A stretch of DNA of 46,185 bases from JBIQJD01 sp044507695 (GTDB taxonomy: Bacteria; Bacteroidota; Ignavibacteria; Ignavibacteriales; Ignavibacteriaceae): positions 1-46,185 of the forward strand of contig JBIQJD010000020.1 in assembly GCA_044507695.1 (NCBI GenBank), read 5' to 3'. The position numbers were made by a program, and so were the translations under genes. Under the pieces are notes generated by a model. The model did not search any database and was not told the origin of the DNA. It worked only from the letters and a program-made list of their open reading frames with translations. Shown here in pieces: positions 1 through 7,128 of the stretch. Within the stretch, counting starts at the first letter, position 1, and each line of letters opens with the position of its first letter.

Positions 1-251
1 TCAAGTGTAACGTAAATATCACATTCATTCAGGCGCCAATCACCCAGATGATTTGCTGCTGCAGTAATTGCAATCATTTCTGCGTGAGCAGTTGGATCTT
101 TTAATTTTTCTGTTTGATTAAAACCGCGTCCAATAATTCTATTCTTATAAACAACAACAGCACCAACGGGAACTTCATCCTTATCAAGAGCATTTTCCGC
201 TTCCTGAAGTGCGGCATACATAAATCTGTAATTATCTTCTGAAAAAGTCAT
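1..251 (-). CDS. tadA: tRNA-specific adenosine deaminase TadA (partial, C-terminus off the window)
   Basis: Translating the minus strand from the ATG at 251 gives a cytidine/deoxycytidylate-deaminase-fold protein beginning MTFSEDNYRFMYAALQEAE. It carries PVGAVVV followed by the zinc-binding HAE motif (PTAHAEMIAI), with the usual TadA spacing. The second zinc motif (PCxxC) would lie beyond base 1, so the gene is incomplete here. TadA converts A34 of tRNA-Arg(ACG) to inosine so one tRNA can read CGU, CGC and CGA. The start codon overlaps the stop of the lipoprotein gene (248-847) by 4 bp, so the two are probably co-translated. Its RNA substrate, tRNA-Arg(ACG), is encoded twice nearby: once split by the mobile element and once intact inside it. 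Confidence 0.9.
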   Translation of the reverse strand, partial: MTFSEDNYRFMYAALQEAENALDKDEVPVGAVVVYKNRIIGRGFNQTEKLKDPTAHAEMIAITAAANHLGDWRLNECDIYVTL

Positions 252-847
252 TCACTCAAATTATAATTTTTAATTAAAGATTCTGATATCCATTCAGGTC
301 GTTTTTGCACTTCATTTTCTTCGCGCTTTTGAATTACCAAAGCCTGCATGGCGGGAATATCAATAAATTCATCTCCGCTTAAACTAAGGAAATAATTTTG
401 TATCGGCACCTGAATTGTTTTTTTCTCAAGTGAATATGATTTTACGCCTTCCATTCTTGCAAGCAGAATTACTTCATCACCAATTGTAATGTATCTTAAC
501 GGCTTGCCAATTTCCGATTGCTTGGGAAGCGGGTGATCAAGCATTATATTAAAAAATCCATAATTCTCACCAAAGTATGGATCAGCATAAAAAAGTATAT
601 TCTCCTTATTCTCATCTATTATATATCCAATAATTTCAAAATATGCCCCAATATAATCTTCATAATAATCCTTCATATCATAATAATCGAACTGAGTGTA
701 TGATGAATCCCTGTAAGCGCTTATTACATTATTCAGCTTTTCCGCATCTGTAATAGTTTCTTCAGAAAGATATTCACCTACAGCACAGCCTGTAAGGAAA
801 ACTGCTGTGAAAAATGAAAGGAAAAATTTTATTAGCTTTTTTTTCAT
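248..847 (-). CDS. hypothetical lipoprotein, 199 aa
   Basis: The N-terminus is a typical lipoprotein signal: basic MKKK, a hydrophobic stretch, then the lipobox LTGC with the lipidated cysteine near residue 21. The rest is soluble, Tyr/Asp/Glu-rich, with no motif I recognise. It probably sits on the periplasmic side of a membrane. It lies between a small membrane-protein gene (849-1079, one base away) and tadA (4-bp overlap), so the three likely form one operon. Function unknown. Confidence 0.75.
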   Translation of the reverse strand: MKKKLIKFFLSFFTAVFLTGCAVGEYLSEETITDAEKLNNVISAYRDSSYTQFDYYDMKDYYEDYIGAYFEIIGYIIDENKENILFYADPYFGENYGFFNIMLDHPLPKQSEIGKPLRYITIGDEVILLARMEGVKSYSLEKKTIQVPIQNYFLSLSGDEFIDIPAMQALVIQKREENEVQKRPEWISESLIKNYNLSE

Positions 848-848
848 T

Positions 849-1079
849 TCAATTATTTTTTAATGATGTATCTTTTTCTGTTTCAACAGATGTATCCGGC
901 ATCAGTGAATCAGGTGTTTCCGAAGCATTAACATTTGTTGAATCAACAGTACTTGTTACCGGAACTTTAGGCGGCAAAGTGTTCATCATAAAAATAGTAA
1001 AAACTATAATCGGAATTACAACAATCAGAATCAAAACAAATACCCAATTAACTCTTTTTTGCGGCTCTCTTGTCTGCAT
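849..1079 (-). CDS. small single-pass membrane protein, 76 aa
   Basis: A short basic N-terminus (MQTREPQKRVNW) precedes one strongly hydrophobic helix (about residues 13-33), then a Thr/Ser/Pro/Asp-rich tail that should face the periplasm. The gene ends one base before the start of the lipoprotein gene, supporting a shared transcript. An opposite-strand frame at 814-1098 covers the same DNA but lacks protein-like features, and the orientation of this gene matches its neighbours. No function can be assigned. Confidence 0.6.
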   Translation of the reverse strand: MQTREPQKRVNWVFVLILIVVIPIIVFTIFMMNTLPPKVPVTSTVDSTNVNASETPDSLMPDTSVETEKDTSLKNN

Positions 1080-1285
1080 CTTTCACTCCGAATTTTAAAT
1101 CAAAATATAAATTCCTGAAAACAAAAAACGTTAATAATCACACAAAAATTTATCGGATTAATTGAATTTTCTTCACAAAAAAGAATAGGTTGAAGTTTTA
1201 CAGATCATATCCTGATAAATAAAAAAATCATATTCTTACATAAAAAATAAACAACAATACACCGCAGCATGAAGGAGAAGTAATT

Positions 1286-2128
1286 ATGAGATCAATCTGG
1301 AAGGGAACAATTTCGTTTTCACTTGTAAATATTCCAATTAATGTGTATTCGGCGGTAGAATCAGAATCACGCATTAGTTTTAACCAGTTTCATAAAGAAG
1401 ATAAAGGCAGAATTGGCTATGAAAAAAAATGTAAAACATGCGGCAAAACAGTGAGTGAAGAAGATATTATCCGCGGTTATGAATTTGCGAAAGATCAGTT
1501 TGTATATTTTGAACCGGGAGAGCTTGAGAATTTAAAAGTAACGAGTCAGAACTCAATTGAAATACAGGGATTTATTGAAACCTCTGAAGTAAATCCATTA
1601 TTTTTTGAAACCCCTTATTTTCTTTCACCACAGAATGATGCGGCGATTAAAGGGTATAATCTGCTTGTTAAAGCTATTCAGCAAACGGGAAGACTTGCAG
1701 TTGCAAAAGTTTCAATAAGACAGAAAGAAGATTTTGTACTTGTTTCTCCGCTTGAAAATGTTTTAATAATGTATAAGATTAGATATCCCGCTGAGATAAG
1801 AAGTTTTAACGAAGTTCCGCGGATAAAAGATACCGCAATTAATAAAAATGAAATAGAACTTGCACAAAAATTAATTGAGACAATGGCTGTATCAATAAAT
1901 GATATTGAAGTGGTTGATAATTACCAGATGGAATTAAGAAAGCTTGTTGAAGCAAAATTAGAAGGAAAAGAATTTAAGCAGCCAGAAATAAAATCAACAA
2001 CAGCAACACCGGATTTAATGGCAGCACTTAAACAGAGCCTTGCAAACAGTAAAGTTTCCAAAAAACCAATGCAGAAAGCTACCGGAACTAAAAAGAAAAC
2101 AACAACTGCAAGGCGCAAGCAGGCATGA
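1286..2128 (+). CDS. ku: Ku protein (bacterial NHEJ DNA-end binding)
   Basis: The N-terminus MRSIWKGTISFSLVNIPINVY is the hallmark of bacterial Ku. The family's Cys-pair region (KKCKTCGKTV) and the YFEPGELENL and NPLFFETPYFLSPQ segments follow in the expected order. Its 280 aa fit the usual 260-300. The C-terminal tail is Lys/Thr-rich (KKKTTTARRKQA), like the DNA-binding tails of other Ku proteins. Ku forms a homodimeric ring that threads onto double-strand ends and recruits LigD. No LigD is present in this window. A strong Shine-Dalgarno (AAGGAGAAG) lies just upstream of the ATG. The stop overlaps the next gene by 4 bp. Confidence 0.95.
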   Translation: MRSIWKGTISFSLVNIPINVYSAVESESRISFNQFHKEDKGRIGYEKKCKTCGKTVSEEDIIRGYEFAKDQFVYFEPGELENLKVTSQNSIEIQGFIETSEVNPLFFETPYFLSPQNDAAIKGYNLLVKAIQQTGRLAVAKVSIRQKEDFVLVSPLENVLIMYKIRYPAEIRSFNEVPRIKDTAINKNEIELAQKLIETMAVSINDIEVVDNYQMELRKLVEAKLEGKEFKQPEIKSTTATPDLMAALKQSLANSKVSKKPMQKATGTKKKTTTARRKQA

Positions 2129-2697
2129 AAGTTTATAACATACATGACAACAAAAATTTCAGATTAAAACGAAACAGGAAGAGCAAAAAAACATCATCAA
2201 CTTCACAGCTTCCGCTTTTTCAGACACCGGTACTTAGGTTAAGCGGGCGTACGTTTTTTGAGGAAGCATTAAGACTTGATGAACTTGGTGATCCTTCAGC
2301 GCGTGAGTATTATTTAAAAGCAATTGAAGAAAAAGAAAACATAGCTGATAGTTACAGCAATCTTGGAATTATTGAAGCAGCGCACGATAGAATGAAAGCA
2401 TTCGGTTATTTTTTAAAATCAATTCAATTTAATCCTTCCCACTGTGAAGCACACTTCAACATTGCAAACTTATACTTTGAAGAAAAAGATTTTCATCTTG
2501 CTAAACTTCATTATGAAATTGCAAAGGAAATTGATCCGGTATTTCCTAACATCTATTTCAATCTTGCACTTGTTAATATTGAATTAAATGAAATAGGAAA
2601 AGCGGAACAAAATTTAAAATTGTATATAGACCTCGTTGGTGTGGAAGAGGGGAGTGATGCGGAAGAAATTCTTTTTCATATTAAAAACATGAGATGA
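2125..2697 (+). CDS. TPR-repeat protein coupled to Ku, 190 aa
   Basis: The first ~45 residues are basic and low-complexity (NRKSKKTSSTSQ). About four tetratricopeptide repeats follow: around the REYYLKAIEEKEN segment, then ADSYSNLGIIEAAHDRMKAF, EAHFNIANLYFEEKDFHLAK and NIYFNLALVNIELNEIGKAE. TPR proteins are scaffolds for protein-protein contacts. The ATG overlaps the Ku stop in an ATGA junction (2125-2128), implying translational coupling and perhaps a role with Ku in end joining; that role is inference. There is no signal peptide, so it is cytoplasmic. Confidence 0.8.
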   Translation: MKVYNIHDNKNFRLKRNRKSKKTSSTSQLPLFQTPVLRLSGRTFFEEALRLDELGDPSAREYYLKAIEEKENIADSYSNLGIIEAAHDRMKAFGYFLKSIQFNPSHCEAHFNIANLYFEEKDFHLAKLHYEIAKEIDPVFPNIYFNLALVNIELNEIGKAEQNLKLYIDLVGVEEGSDAEEILFHIKNMR

Positions 2698-2743
2698 TTT
2701 TTTAATCTGATTTTTATTGATTTATATTTCCGGTTAGAAATCC

Positions 2744-2751
2744 TATCTTTG
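2744..2751 (+). promoter_or_regulatory. Bacteroidota-type -7 element for the peptidase gene
   Basis: TATCTTTG matches TAnnTTTG and lies 27 bp before the ATG at 2778. No convincing -33 TTG is present at the ideal spacing; the closest TTG is about 24 bp upstream. Confidence 0.4.
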
Positions 2752-2777
2752 ATAAAAAAATAAATTCTGGTTATACA

Positions 2778-3902
2778 ATGAAATTAATTTTAACTGCGCT
2801 GCTAATTTTAAATCTAAATAATATTTTAATCTCACAATCGGATAAAAGAATAAGAGATTATGGGATAAAAATTGGTAAATATGAAACAGGAAAGTTCAAC
2901 GCTATTACTGATGTAAAAGGAGTGAAAATCGGGCATGTAACTTTAATTGCTGATGATGATATCAGAACAGGAGTAACAGCAATCTTACCACATGATCAAA
3001 ATATTTTTATGAATAAGGTTCCGGCGGCAATGTACATTGCAAACGGATTTGGAAAATTAACCGGTTATTCCCAGGTAGAAGAACTCGGAGAAATTGAAAC
3101 TCCGATTATTCTTACTAATACTTTATCTGTACCAACCGCTGCAGATGCTTTAATTGATTATGTGCTTTCGGTTGATGATAATATTAAATCTGTGCGTTCA
3201 ATAAATCCTGTTGTTGGTGAAACGAATGATGGATCTTTAAATGATATTCAGGGCAGACATGCTAAAAAAGAAAATGTAATTGAAGCAATAAAAAATGCTA
3301 AAGATGGTGCTGTGGAGGAAGGAAACATTGGTGCAGGAACAGGAACAATCTGCTTTGGATTTAAAGGCGGTATTGGTACCTCATCACGCGTTTTGCCTAA
3401 AGAATTTGGCGGCTACACTGTTGGAGTTTTGGTTCAAACTAATTTCGGCGGGAATCTAACATTTGCGGGAATTCCATTAGAAAAAGAATTGGCAAAACTT
3501 CAGCCTAATTCCGGTGATGGGTCATGTATGATAGTTGTTGCAACAGATGCGCCAATCACCTCAAGAAATTTAAAGAGGCTTGCAAAGAGAGCAATCTTTG
3601 GTCTTGCAAAAACCGGCGGCAGCGGATCAAACGGAAGCGGAGATTATGTAATTGCATTTTCAACCAATGAAGATTTACGAATTCCCTATGATTCACCCAA
3701 TAATGATTTTGTTTTGAATAGGGAATTAAGGAATGATAGAATGACTCCGCTTTTTGAAGCAGTTATTGAAGCAACAGAAGAAGCAATCTTCAATTCTCTT
3801 TTTGCAGCAGAAACAATGATAGGCAAAGACGGATTGGTAATTGATGAACTTCCGGTTGATGCTGTACTCAAAATATTACAGGAACATAAAATTATTCAAT
3901 AA
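2778..3902 (+). CDS. P1 family peptidase (S58, DmpA/L-aminopeptidase D-esterase-like)
   Basis: The 374-aa protein has a hydrophobic N-terminus (MKLILTALLILNLNNILIS), likely a signal peptide, then the DmpA fold. Diagnostic stretches are ITDVKGVKIGHVTL, VRTGVTAI-like DIRTGVTAILPH, VVGETNDG, GNIGAGTGT and GVLVQTNFGG, and the Gly/Ser-rich GGSGSNGSGDYVIAFST near residue 280. In this family the precursor self-cleaves before a serine that becomes the N-terminal nucleophile; the serine cluster in that last motif fits. It probably hydrolyses N-terminal residues of peptides or beta-amino peptides in the periplasm. It is monocistronic between the Ku/TPR pair and the convergent chromate transporter. Confidence 0.88.
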   Translation: MKLILTALLILNLNNILISQSDKRIRDYGIKIGKYETGKFNAITDVKGVKIGHVTLIADDDIRTGVTAILPHDQNIFMNKVPAAMYIANGFGKLTGYSQVEELGEIETPIILTNTLSVPTAADALIDYVLSVDDNIKSVRSINPVVGETNDGSLNDIQGRHAKKENVIEAIKNAKDGAVEEGNIGAGTGTICFGFKGGIGTSSRVLPKEFGGYTVGVLVQTNFGGNLTFAGIPLEKELAKLQPNSGDGSCMIVVATDAPITSRNLKRLAKRAIFGLAKTGGSGSNGSGDYVIAFSTNEDLRIPYDSPNNDFVLNRELRNDRMTPLFEAVIEATEEAIFNSLFAAETMIGKDGLVIDELPVDAVLKILQEHKIIQ

Positions 3903-3941
3903 CATTACCTTTTAGCTTTATCAAATGTGTTACATCATTCA

Positions 3942-5102
3942 TCATAATAAATAAAGCAAATAACCAATAACAGCACTGCCTAAAATTATGTGGGCAGAAT
4001 TGATTTTTTTTATCTTTAAAAAAGCCGCAGCAGTAATTACTGCAATTAATATCGCTCTCCAATTAATTTCACCTGAAGCAGTTGTTAAAATTTCTATTCC
4101 AAGTTTAATTGTAACAACAATCATAACTGCAACTGCACTTACATTTACTGCATCAAGAAAGATTGAAAAGACTCTTGAATTTCTTAGTTTAGGAACGATT
4201 GGATTAATAATCAGAACAAAAATAAAAGAGGGGAGAAAAATACCGGCAGTTGCAATTAAAGCTCCCCAAATTCCCGCTATCTGATATCCAATAAATGTGG
4301 CAGTAGATAAAACCGGTCCGGGAGTAAATTGCCCGATTGCAATTGCATCCAATAATTCTGCTCTTGTTAGCCATTCTAATCCCTGTACAATTTCTCCATC
4401 AAGGTAGGCAACAAGTACATAGCCGCTGCCAAATAAAACTGCTCCAATCTTTATAAACACTAAAAATAATTTTGTTAAGGAAAATTCTTTCTCTTGAACA
4501 TTTTGAAATATTAAAGAAATTGAAATCAGGAAGGGGAAGTAAAATGGCAGAAGTGTATTCAGTCTATTTTTTTGTTCTGACAGGTAAATAAAAATTGCGC
4601 CGAATATACCGCCAATCAAAATTGAATAAATTTCATTTACACCTAAAAAATTAATTACAAATGCAGCAGCACCAATCAAAATTAATTTCCAATCTTTAAA
4701 TGCTTTTTTGCCCAGTTTATATATTGCATTCAAAATTATAATTATTATGGCGGGCTTTATTCCATAAAGAAATGGCTCAACTTCAGGCAGACTTCCATAC
4801 TGAACATAAAAGTAAGCCAGAACACCAGTAATCAGCACTGCCGGAAGAATAAAAGAAACGCCGGCTGCTGCTAAACCTAAAAATCCACCGCGATGATAAC
4901 CTGTGTGTATTGCCATTTCAGTTGAATTTGGTCCCGGGATCAGGTTTGTTGCTCCAATCAGATCAAGGAAATGCTGACGGCTCATCCATTTGCGTTTTGT
5001 AACAATTTCATCTTCCATTATTGCAATGTGAGCTGCCGGTCCGCCAAAAGCAATTAATCCAAGTTTCAAAAAGAGGAAGGAAATTTCTTTTAGATTTTTC
5101 AT
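3942..5102 (-). CDS. chrA: chromate transporter (CHR family, two-domain)
   Basis: At 386 aa this is the long CHR form with two homologous halves. The first carries FGGPAAHIAIMEDEIV and LIPGPNSTEMA; the second carries the matching FGSGYVLVAYLDGEIV and FTPGPVLSTATFIGY. Around ten hydrophobic segments are visible. The family exports or moves chromate across the inner membrane; substrate here is not proven. The start overlaps the stop of the DoxX gene by 4 bp (5099-5102), so the two form an operon. Confidence 0.88.
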   Translation of the reverse strand: MKNLKEISFLFLKLGLIAFGGPAAHIAIMEDEIVTKRKWMSRQHFLDLIGATNLIPGPNSTEMAIHTGYHRGGFLGLAAAGVSFILPAVLITGVLAYFYVQYGSLPEVEPFLYGIKPAIIIIILNAIYKLGKKAFKDWKLILIGAAAFVINFLGVNEIYSILIGGIFGAIFIYLSEQKNRLNTLLPFYFPFLISISLIFQNVQEKEFSLTKLFLVFIKIGAVLFGSGYVLVAYLDGEIVQGLEWLTRAELLDAIAIGQFTPGPVLSTATFIGYQIAGIWGALIATAGIFLPSFIFVLIINPIVPKLRNSRVFSIFLDAVNVSAVAVMIVVTIKLGIEILTTASGEINWRAILIAVITAAAFLKIKKINSAHIILGSAVIGYLLYLL

Positions 5103-5515
5103 CTAAGATTTTTTTGTATGAGATTATCAATGGAAAATTTTCCTGCACCAACCAGCGCTAAGAAGATAGCTCCAATTAGCATTGCCCAGTCAGTTCGTGC
5201 GGCGTGAGCCAATTCCCAAAAGCCTTCATTTAAAAGGATAGGAATTTTTGTTGAGATAATAGCTGTGAGCATAATAATTATTAATGGAATGGAGGCCAAT
5301 CTGGTAAATAAACCGATGAGGATTAAAACTCCGCATGTTATCTCAAAGGCAGGAACGAAGTAACCTAGAAATTCAGGTGATGGTAAACCAATTTTTATAA
5401 ATCTGCCAACTCCAAGTTCGGCAGGGAAAAGGAATTTTTGAATTCCCTCAGAAAGGAAAACAGCACCAACCATTAAGCGGATCAGGATAATAGGGAAATC
5501 AGAAATATTTTTCAT
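5099..5515 (-). CDS. DoxX family membrane protein
   Basis: The 138-aa sequence has four hydrophobic helices and the DoxX signature region: IRLMVGAVFLSEGIQKFLFP near the N-terminus, then a second helix with FEITCGVLILIGLFTRLAS. DoxX-type proteins are small inner-membrane proteins of varied or unknown role, often next to redox or transport genes. It is translationally coupled to the chromate transporter downstream. It is the last complete chromosomal gene before the integrated element. Confidence 0.85.
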   Translation of the reverse strand: MKNISDFPIILIRLMVGAVFLSEGIQKFLFPAELGVGRFIKIGLPSPEFLGYFVPAFEITCGVLILIGLFTRLASIPLIIIMLTAIISTKIPILLNEGFWELAHAARTDWAMLIGAIFLALVGAGKFSIDNLIQKNLR

Positions 5516-5627
5516 AAGAATTTCCTTCCATATTCCATTATAAGATGCTCTGCTTAAATAGTATTAGTCTATAACGATAAAGTATAGAAAAAAAATATTG
5601 AATAAAATGATATGATATTTAAAAAGA

Positions 5628-5654
5628 AAAAAGGCTTGAGTATCCAAGCCTTTA
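5628..5654 (-). terminator. terminator of the split host tRNA-Arg
   Basis: Nine-base stem arms 5630-5638 and 5645-5653 (AAAGGCTTG paired with CAAGCCTTT) surround a 6-base loop. On the minus strand the hairpin is followed by a T-rich run. It lies just downstream of the 3' tRNA fragment. Confidence 0.75.
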
Positions 5655-5658
5655 ATAG

Positions 5659-5703
5659 TACACCCGTAGGGAGTCGAACCCCAAACCTTCTGATCCGTAG
5701 TCA
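5659..5703 (-). pseudogene. 3' portion of split tRNA-Arg(ACG), at the left element junction
   Basis: The minus strand reads from the anticodon stem-loop (TGACTACGGATCAGA) through the variable loop, a T-arm with GTTCGACTC, and the acceptor strand CGGGTGT with discriminator A. No CCA is encoded. The D-arm and 5' acceptor are missing: upstream of 5703 (minus sense) is element DNA. Joined at the shared 19-bp core to the fragment at 40977-41024, it would give a complete 74-nt tRNA-Arg(ACG). So this is a gene half separated by insertion, not a decayed gene. Confidence 0.9.
5685..5703. other. attL core (19-bp direct repeat)
   Basis: The sequence ACCTTCTGATCCGTAGTCA occurs here and again at 40977-40995 in the same orientation. 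It corresponds to the tRNA anticodon loop plus the 3' side of its stem. The adjacent integrase and the split tRNA identify it as the attachment core. Confidence 0.9.
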
Positions 5704-5748
5704 TCGGGAATTCACTTTTCAGCTTGTATTCGCACTTTTTGAGTAAAA

Positions 5749-5782
5749 GTACATACAAAAGTACATACACTGCATACAAAAG
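5749..5782 (+). repeat. left arm-type iterons (GTACATACAAAA)
   Basis: Three near-copies lie head to tail at 5749-5760, 5761-5770 and 5771-5782 (the last as TGCATACAAAAG). Three copies of the same unit sit inside the right end (40858-40892). They are probable arm-type sites for the adjacent integrase. Being just upstream of its start, they may also let it repress itself. Confidence 0.75.
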
Positions 5783-5811
5783 TAAGCCCAAAACTTACAA
5801 GGAGTTTAACA

Positions 5812-6909
5812 ATGTATGTAGTAAAAATCCCTCGGTCTAAGTTTTTCCAAATTGTATATTTTGTGAATGGAAAAAGAACAACCGTTTCAACTAAAACAAC
5901 GAACAAAAGGGAAGCTTACCAGTTCTTAGAAGAATTCTTCAAGGATGCTGATAATAAAATTTCTTCTGAAATCCCTTCCGGTGTTATTGATTCAATTTCT
6001 CTCCCGACAGTATCGGGATGTTCCAAATTAACTACTGATAAAAATAATTTTACTCTCTCCAAATTCAAAGAAGAGTATCTTGAATATTGCCGTCCAGTTA
6101 AAGCAAAAAGGTATATTGATTCAATAGAATTTTCTTTCAAGCAGCTTACTTCTTTTTCTGGTAATCGTCTTTTAACTGAAATTGATATTCGCACAGTTGA
6201 TAAATTTATCAATTCAACTTTTACACGTACTCAAAGAGGCGCTCATCTTTATTACCGTTCACTTAAAGCAGCTTTCAATAAAGCTGTTGAATGGAATTAT
6301 ATCCCGGTTAATCCTTTTACTAAAGTTAAGTTTCCAAGACTCTCAAAAACATTTCCGGTTTTTATTTCTGAAGATGAGCTGCTGATTATTCTTGCTAACA
6401 CTCCGCATCAACATCTTAAAGATATTTTTACAGTTGCCTTTTATACCGGTTTACGTCTCAGTGAATTAATAAATATGCAGTGGAACTGGGTTGACTTCCT
6501 GCAGTCCGCCGCTGGCGGACAAATCACGGTTAAATGTACAGATGAATTTTTAACTAAAAACAAAAAAGAAAGAATTGTCCCTATGAGTGAAAAGGTAAGG
6601 TCAATTTTATTCAAGCGGTTCAATGCTGCTTCCCATCTACCTGGTGAAGTTGTTTTCTATAATGTGAAAGGAAAGATGTTATATCAAGATGCTGTTAGTA
6701 GGCAATTTAAAAAAGTTGTTCGCAAATCAAACCTTAGTGAAAAAATACACTTCCATACTTTGCGTCACTCATTCGCTTCGTTGCTGGTTCAAAAAGGGGT
6801 GTCTCTATATGTTGTTAAAGAATTACTTGGACACGAAGATTTAGCAACCACTCAAATTTATTCGCATCTGCAAAAACAAAACCTAATGGATGCAGTAAAT
6901 CTTTTATAA
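5812..6909 (+). CDS. tyrosine recombinase/integrase of the element, 365 aa
   Basis: The N-terminus (MYVVKIPRSKFFQIVYFVNGKRTTVSTKTT) looks like an arm-type DNA-binding domain. A SAM-like core-binding domain follows (~85-170), then the catalytic domain with Arg in TGLRLSELI, Lys in the TKNKKERIVP hairpin, the HTLRH box, His in LLGHED and the tyrosine in TTQIYSH. It cuts and rejoins DNA at att sites, here inside tRNA-Arg. AAGGAG precedes the ATG. Two short palindromes are inserted in frame at 6003-6017 and 6504-6520 (the latter encodes SAAGG), both outside the catalytic motifs. It lies immediately inside attL and its iterons. Confidence 0.95.
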   Translation: MYVVKIPRSKFFQIVYFVNGKRTTVSTKTTNKREAYQFLEEFFKDADNKISSEIPSGVIDSISLPTVSGCSKLTTDKNNFTLSKFKEEYLEYCRPVKAKRYIDSIEFSFKQLTSFSGNRLLTEIDIRTVDKFINSTFTRTQRGAHLYYRSLKAAFNKAVEWNYIPVNPFTKVKFPRLSKTFPVFISEDELLIILANTPHQHLKDIFTVAFYTGLRLSELINMQWNWVDFLQSAAGGQITVKCTDEFLTKNKKERIVPMSEKVRSILFKRFNAASHLPGEVVFYNVKGKMLYQDAVSRQFKKVVRKSNLSEKIHFHTLRHSFASLLVQKGVSLYVVKELLGHEDLATTQIYSHLQKQNLMDAVNLL

Positions 6910-6913
6910 AAAC

Positions 6914-6959
6914 AAAGGGCTTGTTAGAATAACTCCTTTGGAGATTTCTCAAGCCCTTA
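6914..6959. terminator. bidirectional terminator between integrase and tRNA-Arg
   Basis: Arms AAGGGCTTG (6915-6923) and CAAGCCCTT (6950-6958) pair. On the minus strand a T-rich run follows, so it ends the tRNA transcript; it may also end the integrase mRNA. Confidence 0.6.
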
Positions 6960-6963
6960 CTTG

Positions 6964-7037
6964 TACGCCCGGAAGGATTCGAACCCTCAACCTTTTGGTC
7001 CGTAGCCAAACGCTCTATCCAATTGAGCTACGGGCGC
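6964..7037 (-). tRNA. tRNA-Arg(ACG), intact, carried by the element
   Basis: The minus strand folds into a full 74-nt cloverleaf: acceptor GCGCCCG with CGGGCGT (first pair G-U), D-arm GCTC/GAGC, anticodon stem TTTGG/CCAAA with loop CTACGGA (anticodon ACG), a T-arm with GTTCGAATC, and discriminator A. CCA is not encoded. It has the same anticodon and a near-identical D-arm to the split host tRNA, but a different, still paired, anticodon stem. It has its own promoter (7054-7084) and terminator. It probably replaces the tRNA-Arg(ACG) destroyed by the insertion. Confidence 0.96.
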
Positions 7038-7053
7038 TTAAAATTCTTTATTT

Positions 7054-7084
7054 CAAATATAGTGCAAATAAAAAAGTTTTACAA
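7054..7084 (-). promoter_or_regulatory. promoter of element tRNA-Arg
   Basis: Minus-strand TTG (7084-7082), a 20-bp spacer, then TATATTTG (7061-7054). This fits the Bacteroidota TTG/TAnnTTTG promoter. Spacing and most spacer bases match the host tRNA-Arg promoter at 41067-41097. Confidence 0.8.
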
Positions 7085-7128
7085 TTTACATCATTGTAAA
7101 CAGCATTCTAATTTTTGCCCAAAAATTA

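Noticed and set aside
5564..5791. 75-aa minus-strand ORF over attL
   Set aside because: It is made of tRNA, terminator and iteron sequence.
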